From contig OY761822.1 of NCBI GenBank assembly GCA_963664945.1, positions 4,216,001 to 4,280,000 of the forward strand: 64,000 nt of DNA. Direction: 5' to 3'. The stretch is from UBA6522 sp963664945 (GTDB lineage: Bacteria; Pseudomonadota; Gammaproteobacteria; Steroidobacterales; Rariloculaceae). The translations under genes and the position numbers were made by a program. Under the pieces are notes generated by a model. The model worked only from the letters and a program-made list of their open reading frames with translations. It was not told the origin of the DNA and made no database searches. Below, one piece after another: positions 17,004-25,887 of this stretch (positions within the stretch are counted from its first letter, which is position 1; every line of letters starts with the position of its first letter).

Positions 17004-18443
17004 TCAGCGCGCGTCAAGCGTGTACGTATGCACGATCTCCCGATTCGGCCCCAGCGCGTTGCCGGGCAGCGCCGAGCGGATATAGTCGACCCTTACCTCG
17101 TCCTCGGCCACGGCGACACGCACGTGCCCGGACCCCGCGACGGCCGTACCGCTCAGATACCCGTAGGACTCCGCGCTGTTGATGCTGCCTCTGGGATGCC
17201 CGGGCTGCGGCACGAGCTGATAGACGATGCCCTCGCGCTCCTGTTGGATGTACATGTGATCGTGGCCGTGGAAGACGATCGAGACATCATGGCGGACCAG
17301 CAGGTCGTGTATCGGCATCTCCCAGCCCGGGCGCTCCTGCGCGAACCGGTCGTTACCGTCGAAATCCTTGCCGCCCCATTCGAAATACTGCGAAGCCTCG
17401 GCGCCGCCGCGATTGGACTCCATGCCACCGACGAGGTGGTGGATGAACACGAACTTGAATGTCGCGTCGGAACCGGCGAGCGTCTGCCGCAACCACTCGT
17501 ACTGGTCCGAACCCAGGCTCACCCACCAATTGCCCTCGGAACGCGGCAACTCGTAGCGAAACGGATCGAGAACCACGAACAGGCTGTTGCCCCACTCCCA
17601 GGTGTAGTAGTCCTCGACGAGACCGATGCCGGGCTCTTCGTTCTCGTTGCCGGAGTAGAAGCCATCGGGAAACGGATTGGGAAAATACTTCTTTCGAACG
17701 TTCGCGGACCACAGCATCATGTCGGGGTTCTGGTTGCGCCGCTCACCGTCGTGATTACCGAGAGCGAAGAACAGCGGCGCCGAGTGCGACAACAGCCCGA
17801 AGTAATATCGCTGGGCGAGATAGGCGGCTTCGGAGTTCCTGTAGTCTATGTACTTGCCCGTCATGAACGTGTCGCCCATCGCGACATGAAAATCCGGACC
17901 TTCCGCCAACGCGTTGGTCAATGTATTCGCGTAGACCGCACCGACGGTGTTCTCGTCCATGTGGGAATCGGACTGGACTGTGAACACGAACGGGTCTCCC
18001 GCCTGCCGTTGCGTGTGGAAGCTGTACTCCCCGGTGCTCTCGTACGATTCTTCGCCCGCGCCACGATGGCGAAGCCGATAATAGTAGCGCGTATTGCCCG
18101 CAAGACCGGCAAGCGCCAGCTCCAAGGGTTCACCGGCAGCCAGTTGCACGGGATCCGTCCGCCGATCGTAGTCGCCGCTCTGCGAGCCGTAAGCGATGTA
18201 AGCCTCGCGATCGTCGTAGACGAGCACGCTGACGGTCACGGAATCATCGGTAGGCCGGCCGAGCACGATGTCCAGCGGATGGTCGGGGACCCTTCCAGCC
18301 GGTGGCGGCTCGGTATACCCGCCGAGGCGGCTACCGCCCATGCCTCCCATACCGGCCATTGCGCCCTGGTTCTGCTGGGCTTCGGCCGCGAGGCTCAGTG
18401 TAGCGAGCGCGGCGAAGACGAGGACAGGAATAATTCTTGGCAC
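17004..18443 (-). CDS. Purple-acid-phosphatase-like metallophosphoesterase, copy D
   Basis: 480 residues from GTG 18443, chosen because AAGGAG lies 9 nt upstream and a signal peptide follows at once; in-frame ATGs lie at 18476 and 18497. A short Gly/Met-rich stretch (AMAGMGGMGGSRLGG) precedes the Fn3-like domain (VLGRPTDDSVTVSVLVYDD; RYYYRLRHRG). Catalytic motifs are QSDSHMDE, AMGDTFM, LGNHDGE, FIHHLVGG and HGHDHMYIQQ. It is closer to copy A in lacking the Cys insert of B and C. It is exported and presumably acts on phosphoesters outside the cytoplasm. Confidence 0.91.
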   Translation of the reverse strand: MPRIIPVLVFAALATLSLAAEAQQNQGAMAGMGGMGGSRLGGYTEPPPAGRVPDHPLDIVLGRPTDDSVTVSVLVYDDREAYIAYGSQSGDYDRRTDPVQLAAGEPLELALAGLAGNTRYYYRLRHRGAGEESYESTGEYSFHTQRQAGDPFVFTVQSDSHMDENTVGAVYANTLTNALAEGPDFHVAMGDTFMTGKYIDYRNSEAAYLAQRYYFGLLSHSAPLFFALGNHDGERRNQNPDMMLWSANVRKKYFPNPFPDGFYSGNENEEPGIGLVEDYYTWEWGNSLFVVLDPFRYELPRSEGNWWVSLGSDQYEWLRQTLAGSDATFKFVFIHHLVGGMESNRGGAEASQYFEWGGKDFDGNDRFAQERPGWEMPIHDLLVRHDVSIVFHGHDHMYIQQEREGIVYQLVPQPGHPRGSINSAESYGYLSGTAVAGSGHVRVAVAEDEVRVDYIRSALPGNALGPNREIVHTYTLDAR

Positions 18444-18548
18444 GCGACTAAACTCCTTTTCGAGCGTGACACTCATGGACTTGATGGGCATTCGCACTCT
18501 CGCAGAGTGAAATTCGGCCTTCTTGCAATCGATGCGCCTTGCAAATCA

Positions 18549-18690
18549 TCAAAGGTCGTATCTCAGGATCAACGAAATTTCACGCGGTACTTGCGGGATG
18601 AGACTGGGCTCCCTCGCATTGCCGACAAACCTGAGTTCGACACTTCCTCATACATGATCCGTGCCCGGGCGGGTCCGGGGAACGGGGAAT
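18549..18690 (-). pseudogene. C-terminal tail of a TonB-dependent receptor cut off by the IS
   Basis: Reading leftward from the IS edge, the frame that ends at 18549 gives GSVELRFVGNAREPSL then IPQVPREISLILRYDL and a stop. This is the terminal beta-strand signature of an outer-membrane receptor (PREx...LRYDL ending). A stop lies in the same frame between it and the IS, so it is not expressed as a continuation of the receptor at 20472. It may be the original tail of that gene after deletion, or the end of another receptor. Confidence 0.6.
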
Positions 18691-18705
18691 CAAGGACTTG
18701 CGGGC
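18691..18705 (+). repeat. IS1634-family left terminal inverted repeat
   Basis: The sequence caaggacttgcgggc matches the inverted right end at 14 of 15 positions. Confidence 0.65.
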
Positions 18706-18808
18706 ATTTTGGGGCGATTTCGACTGGATACAGGCGCCGAACGGATAGATACATGGCATGATCATTTAGATATTCCACGTTCGCGCATGCGCAGGTATAA
18801 TTGGATAC

Positions 18809-20467
18809 ATGTACCTGCGCCAGTCCAGCCAGAAACGCGCCGACGGCTCCAAGCTGCGCCACCTGCAAATCGCCGAAAACGTCTGGGACCCGCTCAAGAA
18901 GCGCTCCCGGGTGCGCATCCTGTACAACTGCGGGCGCGCGGACGATCCCAAGGCCACCGAGCGGCTGCGGCGGCTGGCGCGCAGCATCCTGAAACGCTGT
19001 TCGCCGGAAGAGCTGGCGGCGGCGGACACGGGGATGAAGGTGGTGGATGCCTGGGCGTACGGGGACGTGCACGCGCTGGAGGCGCTGTGGCGGCGGGTGG
19101 GCTTGCCGGAGCTGATCGGGAAGTCGGTGGACGCGCGCAAGTTCGAGTTCTCCGTGGAACGGGCGTTGTTCGCGCTGGTGGCCAACCGTGTGTTGGCGCC
19201 GTCGTCGAAGCGGTATTGTCAGGACCGGTGGCTGGCCGAGGACGTTCGCATCGAAGGCTGCCAGGGGCTGGAGTTGCAGCACCTGTACCGGGCCATGGAC
19301 GTGCTTCAGACGCACAAGGAGGCGTTGGAGGAAGGGCTGTACTATCGGCTGGCGGACTTGTTGAACCTGGACGTGGAGGTCCTGTTTTACGACACGACCT
19401 CGCTTCACTTCGAAGTGGCCGAGGAGGACGGGGACGATCCCGACGGCGGGGCTTCGGGGCTGCGCAAGCGGGGGCATTCGAAGAACGGTCGCGGCGACGC
19501 GCCGCAGGTGCTGGTGGGGCTGGCGGTGACGCGCGAGGGTTTCCCGGTGCGCCATTGGGTGTTTCCCGGCAACACCGTGGACGTGACCACGGTGGAGCGG
19601 GTGAAGGCGGACCTGAGGGGTTGGCGGCTGAACCGGTGCGTGTTCGTCGGCGACGCCGGGATGGTGTCGGCCCAGAATCTTCGCGCGCTGGCCCGGGGCG
19701 GCGGTCGTTACATCGTGTGCATGCCGGCGCACCGGGGCTCGGAGGTGGACAAGGAGGTCATCGGGCGCCGCGGGCGCTACCGGGAGGTGGCGCCGAACCT
19801 CAAGGTCAAGGAAGTCACCGTCGGCGACGGCGAGCGCCGTCGCCGTTACGCGGTGTGCTTCAACCCCCGGGAGGCCGAACGCCAGCGCTCGCATCGCCAG
19901 GAGGTGCTGGCGCAGTTGGAGGCCGAACTGGCCACGCTGTCCGGCCTCGCCGACGGCGAACAGCACCGCAAGCGGGTCTGCGAATTGCGCGCCAGCCGTC
20001 GCTACGGGCGGTACCTGCGCCTGACCCGGGGCGGGCGCCCGCGCATCGACCGGGCCAAGGTCAAGGCGGCCGGGCGGCGCGACGGCAAGTTCGTCGTGCA
20101 CGGCAACGACGACACGCTCACGGCCGAGGATCTGGCGCTGGGCTACAAGCAACTGTACCGCGTGGAGCAATCCTGGCGGCAACTGAAGAGCGAGCTGCGG
20201 TTGCGCCCGGTGTACCATCGGGTGGCGCGGCGCATCCACGCGCACATCGCGCTGGCGGTCATGGGCCTGTTGCTGGAACGCCTGGCCGAGCACGCCTGCG
20301 GGGACACCTGGCGCAACATCCGCGACGATCTGAAGCAAATCAAACTTGTTCAATTGTCGGGGCCGAACGGAGACCTCTGGCAGGTCACCGAACCCCGTCC
20401 GGCCGCGTCCAAGCGACTGAAATCCTTACAAATAAAGCCTCCGCCTCCGATCCTCGACCTGGGCTGA
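18809..20467 (+). CDS. IS1634-family transposase
   Basis: 552 residues from ATG 18809. This is a DDE transposase of the IS4/IS1634 group. First catalytic Asp: LFYDTTSLHFE (about residue 195). Second: FVGDAGMVSAQ (about residue 285). The C-terminal catalytic Glu lies in LYRVEQSWRQLKSE (about residue 450). The length and open frame are those of an intact enzyme, so the element may still be mobile. The very high GC and uniform codon use differ slightly from the flanking genes. Confidence 0.92.
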   Translation: MYLRQSSQKRADGSKLRHLQIAENVWDPLKKRSRVRILYNCGRADDPKATERLRRLARSILKRCSPEELAAADTGMKVVDAWAYGDVHALEALWRRVGLPELIGKSVDARKFEFSVERALFALVANRVLAPSSKRYCQDRWLAEDVRIEGCQGLELQHLYRAMDVLQTHKEALEEGLYYRLADLLNLDVEVLFYDTTSLHFEVAEEDGDDPDGGASGLRKRGHSKNGRGDAPQVLVGLAVTREGFPVRHWVFPGNTVDVTTVERVKADLRGWRLNRCVFVGDAGMVSAQNLRALARGGGRYIVCMPAHRGSEVDKEVIGRRGRYREVAPNLKVKEVTVGDGERRRRYAVCFNPREAERQRSHRQEVLAQLEAELATLSGLADGEQHRKRVCELRASRRYGRYLRLTRGGRPRIDRAKVKAAGRRDGKFVVHGNDDTLTAEDLALGYKQLYRVEQSWRQLKSELRLRPVYHRVARRIHAHIALAVMGLLLERLAEHACGDTWRNIRDDLKQIKLVQLSGPNGDLWQVTEPRPAASKRLKSLQIKPPPPILDLG

Positions 20468-20471
20468 ACGC

Positions 20472-23264
20472 CTAGTGACATGGGTGTTTCCGGCGACGCC
20501 CGCAAGCCCTTGTTTTGTCTACGAAAAACGGAATCCTGTATCTATGAACTGTCGAACCCGAGACAAACCGGTTGCCATCAATCCTCCAGCCCCTGGGGGT
20601 GCGATCGTTCAGCATGTTTCTTCCGCTCAGCGTGATACGCAGGTTGCCTGCGGGATTCCGCAAGCCGATGCTGGCGTTGACGACATTGAGTTCCGGCATC
20701 GTCAGGAAGTTCATTTCATCCATGAAATAGGGGCCCTTGTGCGCCCAGGCCAGGTTGCTCTGAAGGCGCCACTCGCTCGATCCAAGCGTGTTGTCATAGC
20801 GCAAGCTCACGGCTGCCTGGCGATCGGGCTGCTGGAGCAATGAGTTGCCGGTTGCATCGATACAGTCGAATGGAACACCATCCTCGGCAACGGTCATGGC
20901 TCTGTCTGCAAACTCGGGGTCCGCGTCCAGCCCAAAATTCCTGATCGCATCGGCGGAACAGAAGTTCTGGAACTCGGTGTTCTGCAACGTCAACGAACCG
21001 CGCAGGCGCCAACTGTCGCTAATGGCCCAGACCGCATCGACCTCGAGTCCATAGACTTCAACGGTGCCCAGATCAAGGCGCGACCCCATGATCATGGCGT
21101 CGTTGTTCTCAAGCAAGGCGCCAGTGCTATTGGCGCCGTAAGCGCCCCCGGTCCCATCCCACCAGAAAGCGACGTTCTCATAGGCGTTGTTCGGCCCCGT
21201 GTCCGGATCCGAATCCCCGTCGGGACCCGCCGGATCCCACTCGGAGCCAGGCACCGACCCGCCTACCGCAAACAGGTCTTCGGCCAGATTCAGCGGTACG
21301 AAATTGACATTTTGGCTCTGATTGTAGTGCTCCCAGTCCATCACATAGAGTGCGCTGGCGATCGAGACGCGGCCGCCGGCCAGGTTTGCCTTGAAGCCGA
21401 CTTCATAGTTGGTAATGGTCTCCTCGGGAAAGTGCAGGTAGTCATCGATGGAATACCCGATCAGCCCGACCTCTCGGGCGAACTCCGCAATTTCTCTCTT
21501 GATGGGCGTCTGGGTATCCGCGACTCCGCCCGCCGGGTTGACCCCCTGTGCGATCTGCGCGTACATGGATACCGACTCATTGGCGGTGTAATTCAAGGCC
21601 AGGCGCGGCTGAAATGTCTCGGTGACAAAGTTGAATATCAAACCCGGCACGAGAAGATTCCGGTTCTCCACTTCGTCGCGTTGCCAACGCGCCTCCAGCG
21701 ACCCCGTGAGCCTGTCGGTGAGGTCATAGGACACATTGCCGAAGATCCCCGTGTTGTCCGCCAGATCGCTGGTTTGCGATCGCAGGTCTGCCGGGCCGGT
21801 TCCCTCGATTTCCCGGATGTACTCCCGCCTCTGGGAACTCTCGTAGTCATAAGCGTAGTACGACGCGCCCGCGACGTATCGAAGACTGTTCTCGCCCGGA
21901 GAGACCCAGCGTGCTTCGATCATCTGCTCTTTCGATTCGCTGATGTTCGCCTGGGTCACCGTATTGGCGATCTGGATTCCGCACGTCGTCACCATCATCA
22001 TCGTGCTGCAGGCATTGATGATCGGCATGTCGGTGATGTCGTTGTCCCGCCAGTTCAGGGATTCGCTCAGTGCATAGAGCGTCAGTACCTCCAACGAACC
22101 CGAGGCGAACTCGACGTTGATCTGCGACTGGAAGCGATCGTTTTGCTGTGTGACGCCCGGGTCGATGATGTCGTAAGGATGGACATCGTCGAAAGTCAGG
22201 CCTTCTGCTATGGGTTGATTGCTCGGAACCGTATTGGCCGGAACACCCCCATCGGGCACGTCCCCATATCGCTCGTCGCAATTCCACTCGCCGCGGATGT
22301 ACCAGGTACCCAGGGGCGTCAGCCAGTTCGCGCATTGTGCCCACGGTGTGGTGGCATACCACTCGGTGCTGCCCGTGGAAGCCGTGATCTCGTTTCCCGT
22401 ACCCTCGGTGTGATCGAGGATGCCATTGCCATTGACATCATCGACGACATTTCCGTCTGCATCAATGTAGGGGAAGCTGTTGAATCTCCACCTCGCCGCA
22501 CTGTCGTCAAACGTCTCCAGATGTGTGAGCCTGAATTCGGCATCGAATCGATTGTTGGGTGTCCATTTAAGCTTGCCGCTCACATAGGCGTCCCGCGCAC
22601 CGCCGATCGTGTTTTCCTCGGTGGTAACCCAATCATCCGGCCCCAGGAAATCTGTTCGATTGAGATTGAACGTATAGCCGAGCGTCTCGGAGATGGGCCC
22701 GGAGAGCGATGTCTTGAAACCCCTTCGATTCAGGTCCGATGCAGTCAGCTCGAAGGTGCTCTCGAACTCCTCGGTGGGATCTGCCGTGACATAGTTTATG
22801 GCGCCGGCAAAGGTCGAACGACCGAATGCCGCGCTCTGGGGCCCGCGGTACGTTTCGACTCGCTGAATGCCCAGGAATTGCTGCGTGCCCTGACTGGCGA
22901 GCGTCGGCAGTCCATCCACAAACGTATTCACTTTCTGGACGTTGGTCCCGCCATTGTCCGCCTGAACTCCGCGAATCGAGGGTCTCGCGGCGGTGCGTTC
23001 GCCGCTGGTGCTGATGTTGTAGTCCATCCCGGGCAGCAGATTGAAAAGGTCTCCAACCTCGATGATGCCCGCCGCGTCGAGCACGTCCGCCGTCAACACG
23101 GAAATGGACACGGGTACGTCCTTGAGATTTTCTTCCCGTTTTCGAGCCGTGACGATCACTTCCTCGAGCAGGTCAAGGCCCGATGCGCCTGTTTGCTGCC
23201 CCTGACCGAGCGCAGGCATTATCAGAGATACGGCGAATACGGCAACGCTGGACTTGATGTACAT
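20472..23264 (-). CDS. TonB-dependent receptor, C-terminus replaced by IS sequence
   Basis: About 930 residues from ATG 23264 (AGGGGGT upstream; signal peptide MYIKSSVAVFAVSLIMPALG). The TonB box and plug are clear: LEEVIVTARKREENLKDVPV, GVQADNGGTNVQKVNTFVDG, VETYRGPQSAAFGRSTFAGA and NYVTADP. The barrel ends at ITLSGRNMLNDRTPRGW and IPFFVDK. From 20512 the frame runs into the IS and ends with about a dozen foreign, basic residues. The native terminal beta-strand and aromatic end, needed for outer-membrane assembly, are therefore missing. It is homologous to the intact receptor at 48842. Substrate unknown; function is probably lost or impaired. Confidence 0.88.
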   Translation of the reverse strand: MYIKSSVAVFAVSLIMPALGQGQQTGASGLDLLEEVIVTARKREENLKDVPVSISVLTADVLDAAGIIEVGDLFNLLPGMDYNISTSGERTAARPSIRGVQADNGGTNVQKVNTFVDGLPTLASQGTQQFLGIQRVETYRGPQSAAFGRSTFAGAINYVTADPTEEFESTFELTASDLNRRGFKTSLSGPISETLGYTFNLNRTDFLGPDDWVTTEENTIGGARDAYVSGKLKWTPNNRFDAEFRLTHLETFDDSAARWRFNSFPYIDADGNVVDDVNGNGILDHTEGTGNEITASTGSTEWYATTPWAQCANWLTPLGTWYIRGEWNCDERYGDVPDGGVPANTVPSNQPIAEGLTFDDVHPYDIIDPGVTQQNDRFQSQINVEFASGSLEVLTLYALSESLNWRDNDITDMPIINACSTMMMVTTCGIQIANTVTQANISESKEQMIEARWVSPGENSLRYVAGASYYAYDYESSQRREYIREIEGTGPADLRSQTSDLADNTGIFGNVSYDLTDRLTGSLEARWQRDEVENRNLLVPGLIFNFVTETFQPRLALNYTANESVSMYAQIAQGVNPAGGVADTQTPIKREIAEFAREVGLIGYSIDDYLHFPEETITNYEVGFKANLAGGRVSIASALYVMDWEHYNQSQNVNFVPLNLAEDLFAVGGSVPGSEWDPAGPDGDSDPDTGPNNAYENVAFWWDGTGGAYGANSTGALLENNDAMIMGSRLDLGTVEVYGLEVDAVWAISDSWRLRGSLTLQNTEFQNFCSADAIRNFGLDADPEFADRAMTVAEDGVPFDCIDATGNSLLQQPDRQAAVSLRYDNTLGSSEWRLQSNLAWAHKGPYFMDEMNFLTMPELNVVNASIGLRNPAGNLRITLSGRNMLNDRTPRGWRIDGNRFVSGSTVHRYRIPFFVDKTRACGRRRKHPCH
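20498..20512 (-). repeat. IS1634-family right terminal inverted repeat
   Basis: Reverse complement caagggcttgcgggc; one mismatch with the left end. The receptor reading frame enters the element here. Confidence 0.65.
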
Positions 23265-23421
23265 AAGACGACCCCCTGAGCAAAACGGAACTCTTCGCAA
23301 TATCACTCCACGCATCGCAGCAATTTGCCGGTTCATGGCGGGCAAATGAAAGGGACTGCCGGAGTGTTGAATAAAATGCCGACAAATGATGGGCGCAATG
23401 TAAACGGAAGGAAGTATCCCG

Positions 23422-23700
23422 ATGCAAAACACGACATGTAAATTGGCGGGGGCGGCGATCGCCTTCGCGGCGCAGTTCGCATTGGCACAGGGAATGGGCG
23501 GTATGGACGCTCAGAATTTCGCCGCGATGGACACCGACGGCAATGGCGAACTCACACTCGCGGAATTGTTGGCCTCACCCAACTTCAATGAGAACCAGGC
23601 CCCGCAGCGGCTGGAGGCGTGGGATACGGATGGCAGCGGCACGGTATCCGAGGAAGAATTCATCAATCGTCCCCGAGGCGGTGGCATGGGAATGGGTTAG
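23422..23700 (+). CDS. Small exported EF-hand protein
   Basis: 92 residues. A signal peptide (to FALAQG) is followed by two EF-hand calcium loops: DTDGNGELTLAE (about residues 37-48) and DTDGSGTVSEEEF (about 68-80). The C-terminus is RPRGGGMGMG. It is probably a periplasmic calcium-binding or calcium-buffering protein. It is divergent to the truncated receptor, with 157 nt between the two starts, and convergent with the cytochrome/propeller gene. Confidence 0.85.
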   Translation: MQNTTCKLAGAAIAFAAQFALAQGMGGMDAQNFAAMDTDGNGELTLAELLASPNFNENQAPQRLEAWDTDGSGTVSEEEFINRPRGGGMGMG

Positions 23701-23796
23701 AGCCGCCTGCCGCCTGCCGACTGGTTTGAAGCGGCGTCCGCGGCCTGCGAGCTTCGATCGTGCACCAACGCCGGCCAGGACACCCTGTTGCAGAAT

Positions 23797-25713
23797 TCAC
23801 CTGGCTTCGGTCCCATCAAGCGGGGCACCTCTTGAAGGATGAACCCCGTTGTGAAAGCCGCCCTGGTCCCTGACGACCCTGCCATTGCCCGAAGTGTCGT
23901 AATGCACCCAGACCAAGCCGTGAGGCGAGCCGCGATACGGCATGTCGATGACGTTGGTTTGTTCGTGAGTGGAAGCGTCAAAAACGTAAATTCGGCCCTC
24001 GCCGTTGCTCGTGGACCACATCTCCTTCCCATCGGGCGACAGAAGGACGTGGTCGCCCTGATAGCCCGAGAACAGCGTATGCAGCGAGCGGCCGCTATCG
24101 GCATCAATGACCGTGATGGTGCGGCCGAACTGACCATTGGATTCGCCCTTGTCCGAAACCCACAGCTCCGACTCGTCCGCGTTCAGCGCCGCACCGTACG
24201 GCCCCACGCCCGTGGGCGCGAACCATTCGATCGCACCTGTGGCGATATTGATCTTGCTTACGTTGGTTGATCTTGCGGCAGGCACATACATGTACTCGCT
24301 CCTGGAGTCGATGACGATCCAGTCGCCGCGATAGCCGGGGTAGGGATATTCGGCGACAACCTCCCAGGTCTCGGGATCGACTTTCGCAACCCAGTAGGGC
24401 CGATTGACGGTATTGAATGTCTGTCCTCCGGGTCTCGGAGGGGGACCGGGCGGTCCAGCCTCGAAGGCGCCGGGCTGCATCAGGACATAAATGAATTCGT
24501 TGTCCGTGAACGACGTGTAGTTTCGGCCGCCGAGGTCGGCACCGCGAACTCCGCCGAGTATCTGGTCCGTCTCCGGATCCAGCAAGAATATGTCGAGGCC
24601 GTCCGGATCGCTGACGAATGTATCCATCAGGAGATACTTGTCCTGAAAAATCTGTCCATGGTGGAGTCGCCCCCCGATGTCCAATTGCTTGACCGGCTTG
24701 AGCGTGAGCGCGTCGACCTTCAGTAGCGTCGCGGACGAACGGAGATCGTTACCGCCACCTTGTGCCATACCCCCTTGCGCCATACCCCCTTGCGCCATAC
24801 CCCCTTGTGCCATACCCCCTTGTGCCGTGCCCCCTTGTGCCATACCCCCTTGTGCCGTGCCCCCTTGTGCCATACCCCCTTGTGCCGTGCCCCCTTGTGC
24901 CGTGCCACCGGCGGCCGAGGGCGGGCCGATAATGTAGACGAAGCGCGCATCGGGCGAGAGAACAGTGGTATGGACCGACCCGCGAAATTCGACGGGCAGT
25001 TGTCCGGCAACGAGAATCTCCTTGGTGACGGCATCTCCAACGACTACCTGGGACGCCCCATTGCGCGGACCGTCGTACGGTAGTCTTCCACCGGCCGTGC
25101 CGCCGGTATTCTCGTAAAAGTACAGTCCGCCGGGTTCGGGATGAAATACCGGCTCGCCGGCGTCGAACGTGGCCATGGTCCGGACTGCGTAGTTTCCCTT
25201 CAGGCTGCCGGACCGGGCGCGCCGCTGCCAGTCATTGAGCACCGTAGCAAACGATTGAATCTGCATCACGAGGCGGTCGCGCTCCGTAATGACGAAATCG
25301 GTTTCCGGTTCGCGAGCGGCCGCCATGGTAGCTAACTGTGTATACCAGCCCTCAACCTCGCCGGCGCTGACGCCGATATCGGACAGGCTACGAATGTAGG
25401 AGGCCAGTGCGACCAGGTCGTCCGCGTCGGGATTCAGCTCTGCGACAATGACTGCCATCTGCGGATTCGAATCCAGTTGCTCCTGGATATCCATCGGCGT
25501 TGGCCCATGCAGCAGGGACGGTCCGATCAGCCCTTCGGCGTTTTCGCCGTGGCAGATCCAGCACGAGACTCGCTCGAAAAACAGCGCTTCGCCCCGTGCA
25601 GCCAGGTCGGTTATAGGTTCCTGAGCAATCACGGCCGATGAAGCCGTCAGTGCCAGCAGCGCCAGATACTGGCGCGCACGCAAGAAAGCGATCGGCATTC
25701 CGCGAAACATCAT
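23797..25713 (-). CDS. Secreted cytochrome c plus beta-propeller protein with a pentapeptide repeat tract
   Basis: 638 residues from ATG 25713 (GGAGAG upstream). The signal peptide ends SSAVIAQEP. The cytochrome c domain has CWICH at about residues 54-58, then GPSLLHGPTPMDIQ. The rest reads as a YncE/quinoprotein-like beta-propeller: PDARFVYIIGP, DNEFIYVLMQPGAF, EYMYVPAARSTNVSKIN, ESELWVSDKGES and GKEMWSTSNGEGRIYVFD. Between blades, at about residues 268-318, lie ten GGTAQ/GGMAQ pentapeptides. The role is inferred to be periplasmic electron transfer or redox sensing; the substrate is unknown. It is divergent to the sigma factor at 25888 and converges with the EF-hand gene. The start of a paralogue lies at 1-410. 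Confidence 0.82.
   Translation of the reverse strand: MMFRGMPIAFLRARQYLALLALTASSAVIAQEPITDLAARGEALFFERVSCWICHGENAEGLIGPSLLHGPTPMDIQEQLDSNPQMAVIVAELNPDADDLVALASYIRSLSDIGVSAGEVEGWYTQLATMAAAREPETDFVITERDRLVMQIQSFATVLNDWQRRARSGSLKGNYAVRTMATFDAGEPVFHPEPGGLYFYENTGGTAGGRLPYDGPRNGASQVVVGDAVTKEILVAGQLPVEFRGSVHTTVLSPDARFVYIIGPPSAAGGTAQGGTAQGGMAQGGTAQGGMAQGGTAQGGMAQGGMAQGGMAQGGMAQGGGNDLRSSATLLKVDALTLKPVKQLDIGGRLHHGQIFQDKYLLMDTFVSDPDGLDIFLLDPETDQILGGVRGADLGGRNYTSFTDNEFIYVLMQPGAFEAGPPGPPPRPGGQTFNTVNRPYWVAKVDPETWEVVAEYPYPGYRGDWIVIDSRSEYMYVPAARSTNVSKINIATGAIEWFAPTGVGPYGAALNADESELWVSDKGESNGQFGRTITVIDADSGRSLHTLFSGYQGDHVLLSPDGKEMWSTSNGEGRIYVFDASTHEQTNVIDMPYRGSPHGLVWVHYDTSGNGRVVRDQGGFHNGVHPSRGAPLDGTEAR
24760..24909 (-). 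repeat. 15-bp minisatellite, ten units, inside a coding region
   Basis: Ten head-to-tail 15-bp units on the + strand (consensus ttgtgccataccccc, with cat/cgt and tgt/tgc variants) encode alternating GGMAQ and GGTAQ on the minus strand. The period is a multiple of three, so copy-number change would alter loop length but not frame. Confidence 0.95.
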
Positions 25714-25887
25714 TGTGCTCTCCAGAGTTTCCACGGTTACACTCCACCGAGGAGCAAGACTTGCCGAGACTGCGGCTGGTTCGTGCACCGTTTCGATTTA
25801 GTTTCGCCGGCATGGCGGCAGGTAGAATCGCCCAGGAGAAATCTGATCAACCGAGGCAAATCCGGCGGGCATCGGGAGTACTCGTGT

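Larger units (their letters stand above)
18691..20512 (+). mobile_element. IS1634-family insertion sequence (complete)
   Basis: The element is bounded by 15-bp imperfect inverted repeats (left caaggacttgcgggc at 18691-18705; right arm the reverse complement of caagggcttgcgggc at 20498-20512; one mismatch). It contains one full-length transposase. No matching target-site duplication is visible at these boundaries, which fits either a deletion next to the IS or long and variable duplications of this family that have since been lost. The insertion lies in the 3' end of a TonB-dependent receptor gene. Confidence 0.75.

Noticed and set aside
16998..18761. A 587-codon plus-strand open frame
   Set aside because: Antisense shadow of the copy D phosphatase; no motif of its own.
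18569..20353. A 594-codon minus-strand open frame across the IS
   Set aside because: Antisense to the intact transposase. Only its last codons overlap the receptor tail, which is real in another frame.
21312..23279. A 655-codon plus-strand open frame
   Set aside because: Antisense shadow of the TonB receptor, whose plug and barrel motifs are unmistakable.
24760..24909. CRISPR-like array
   Set aside because: The 15-bp units have no spacers and keep a reading frame inside a gene; no cas genes are near.
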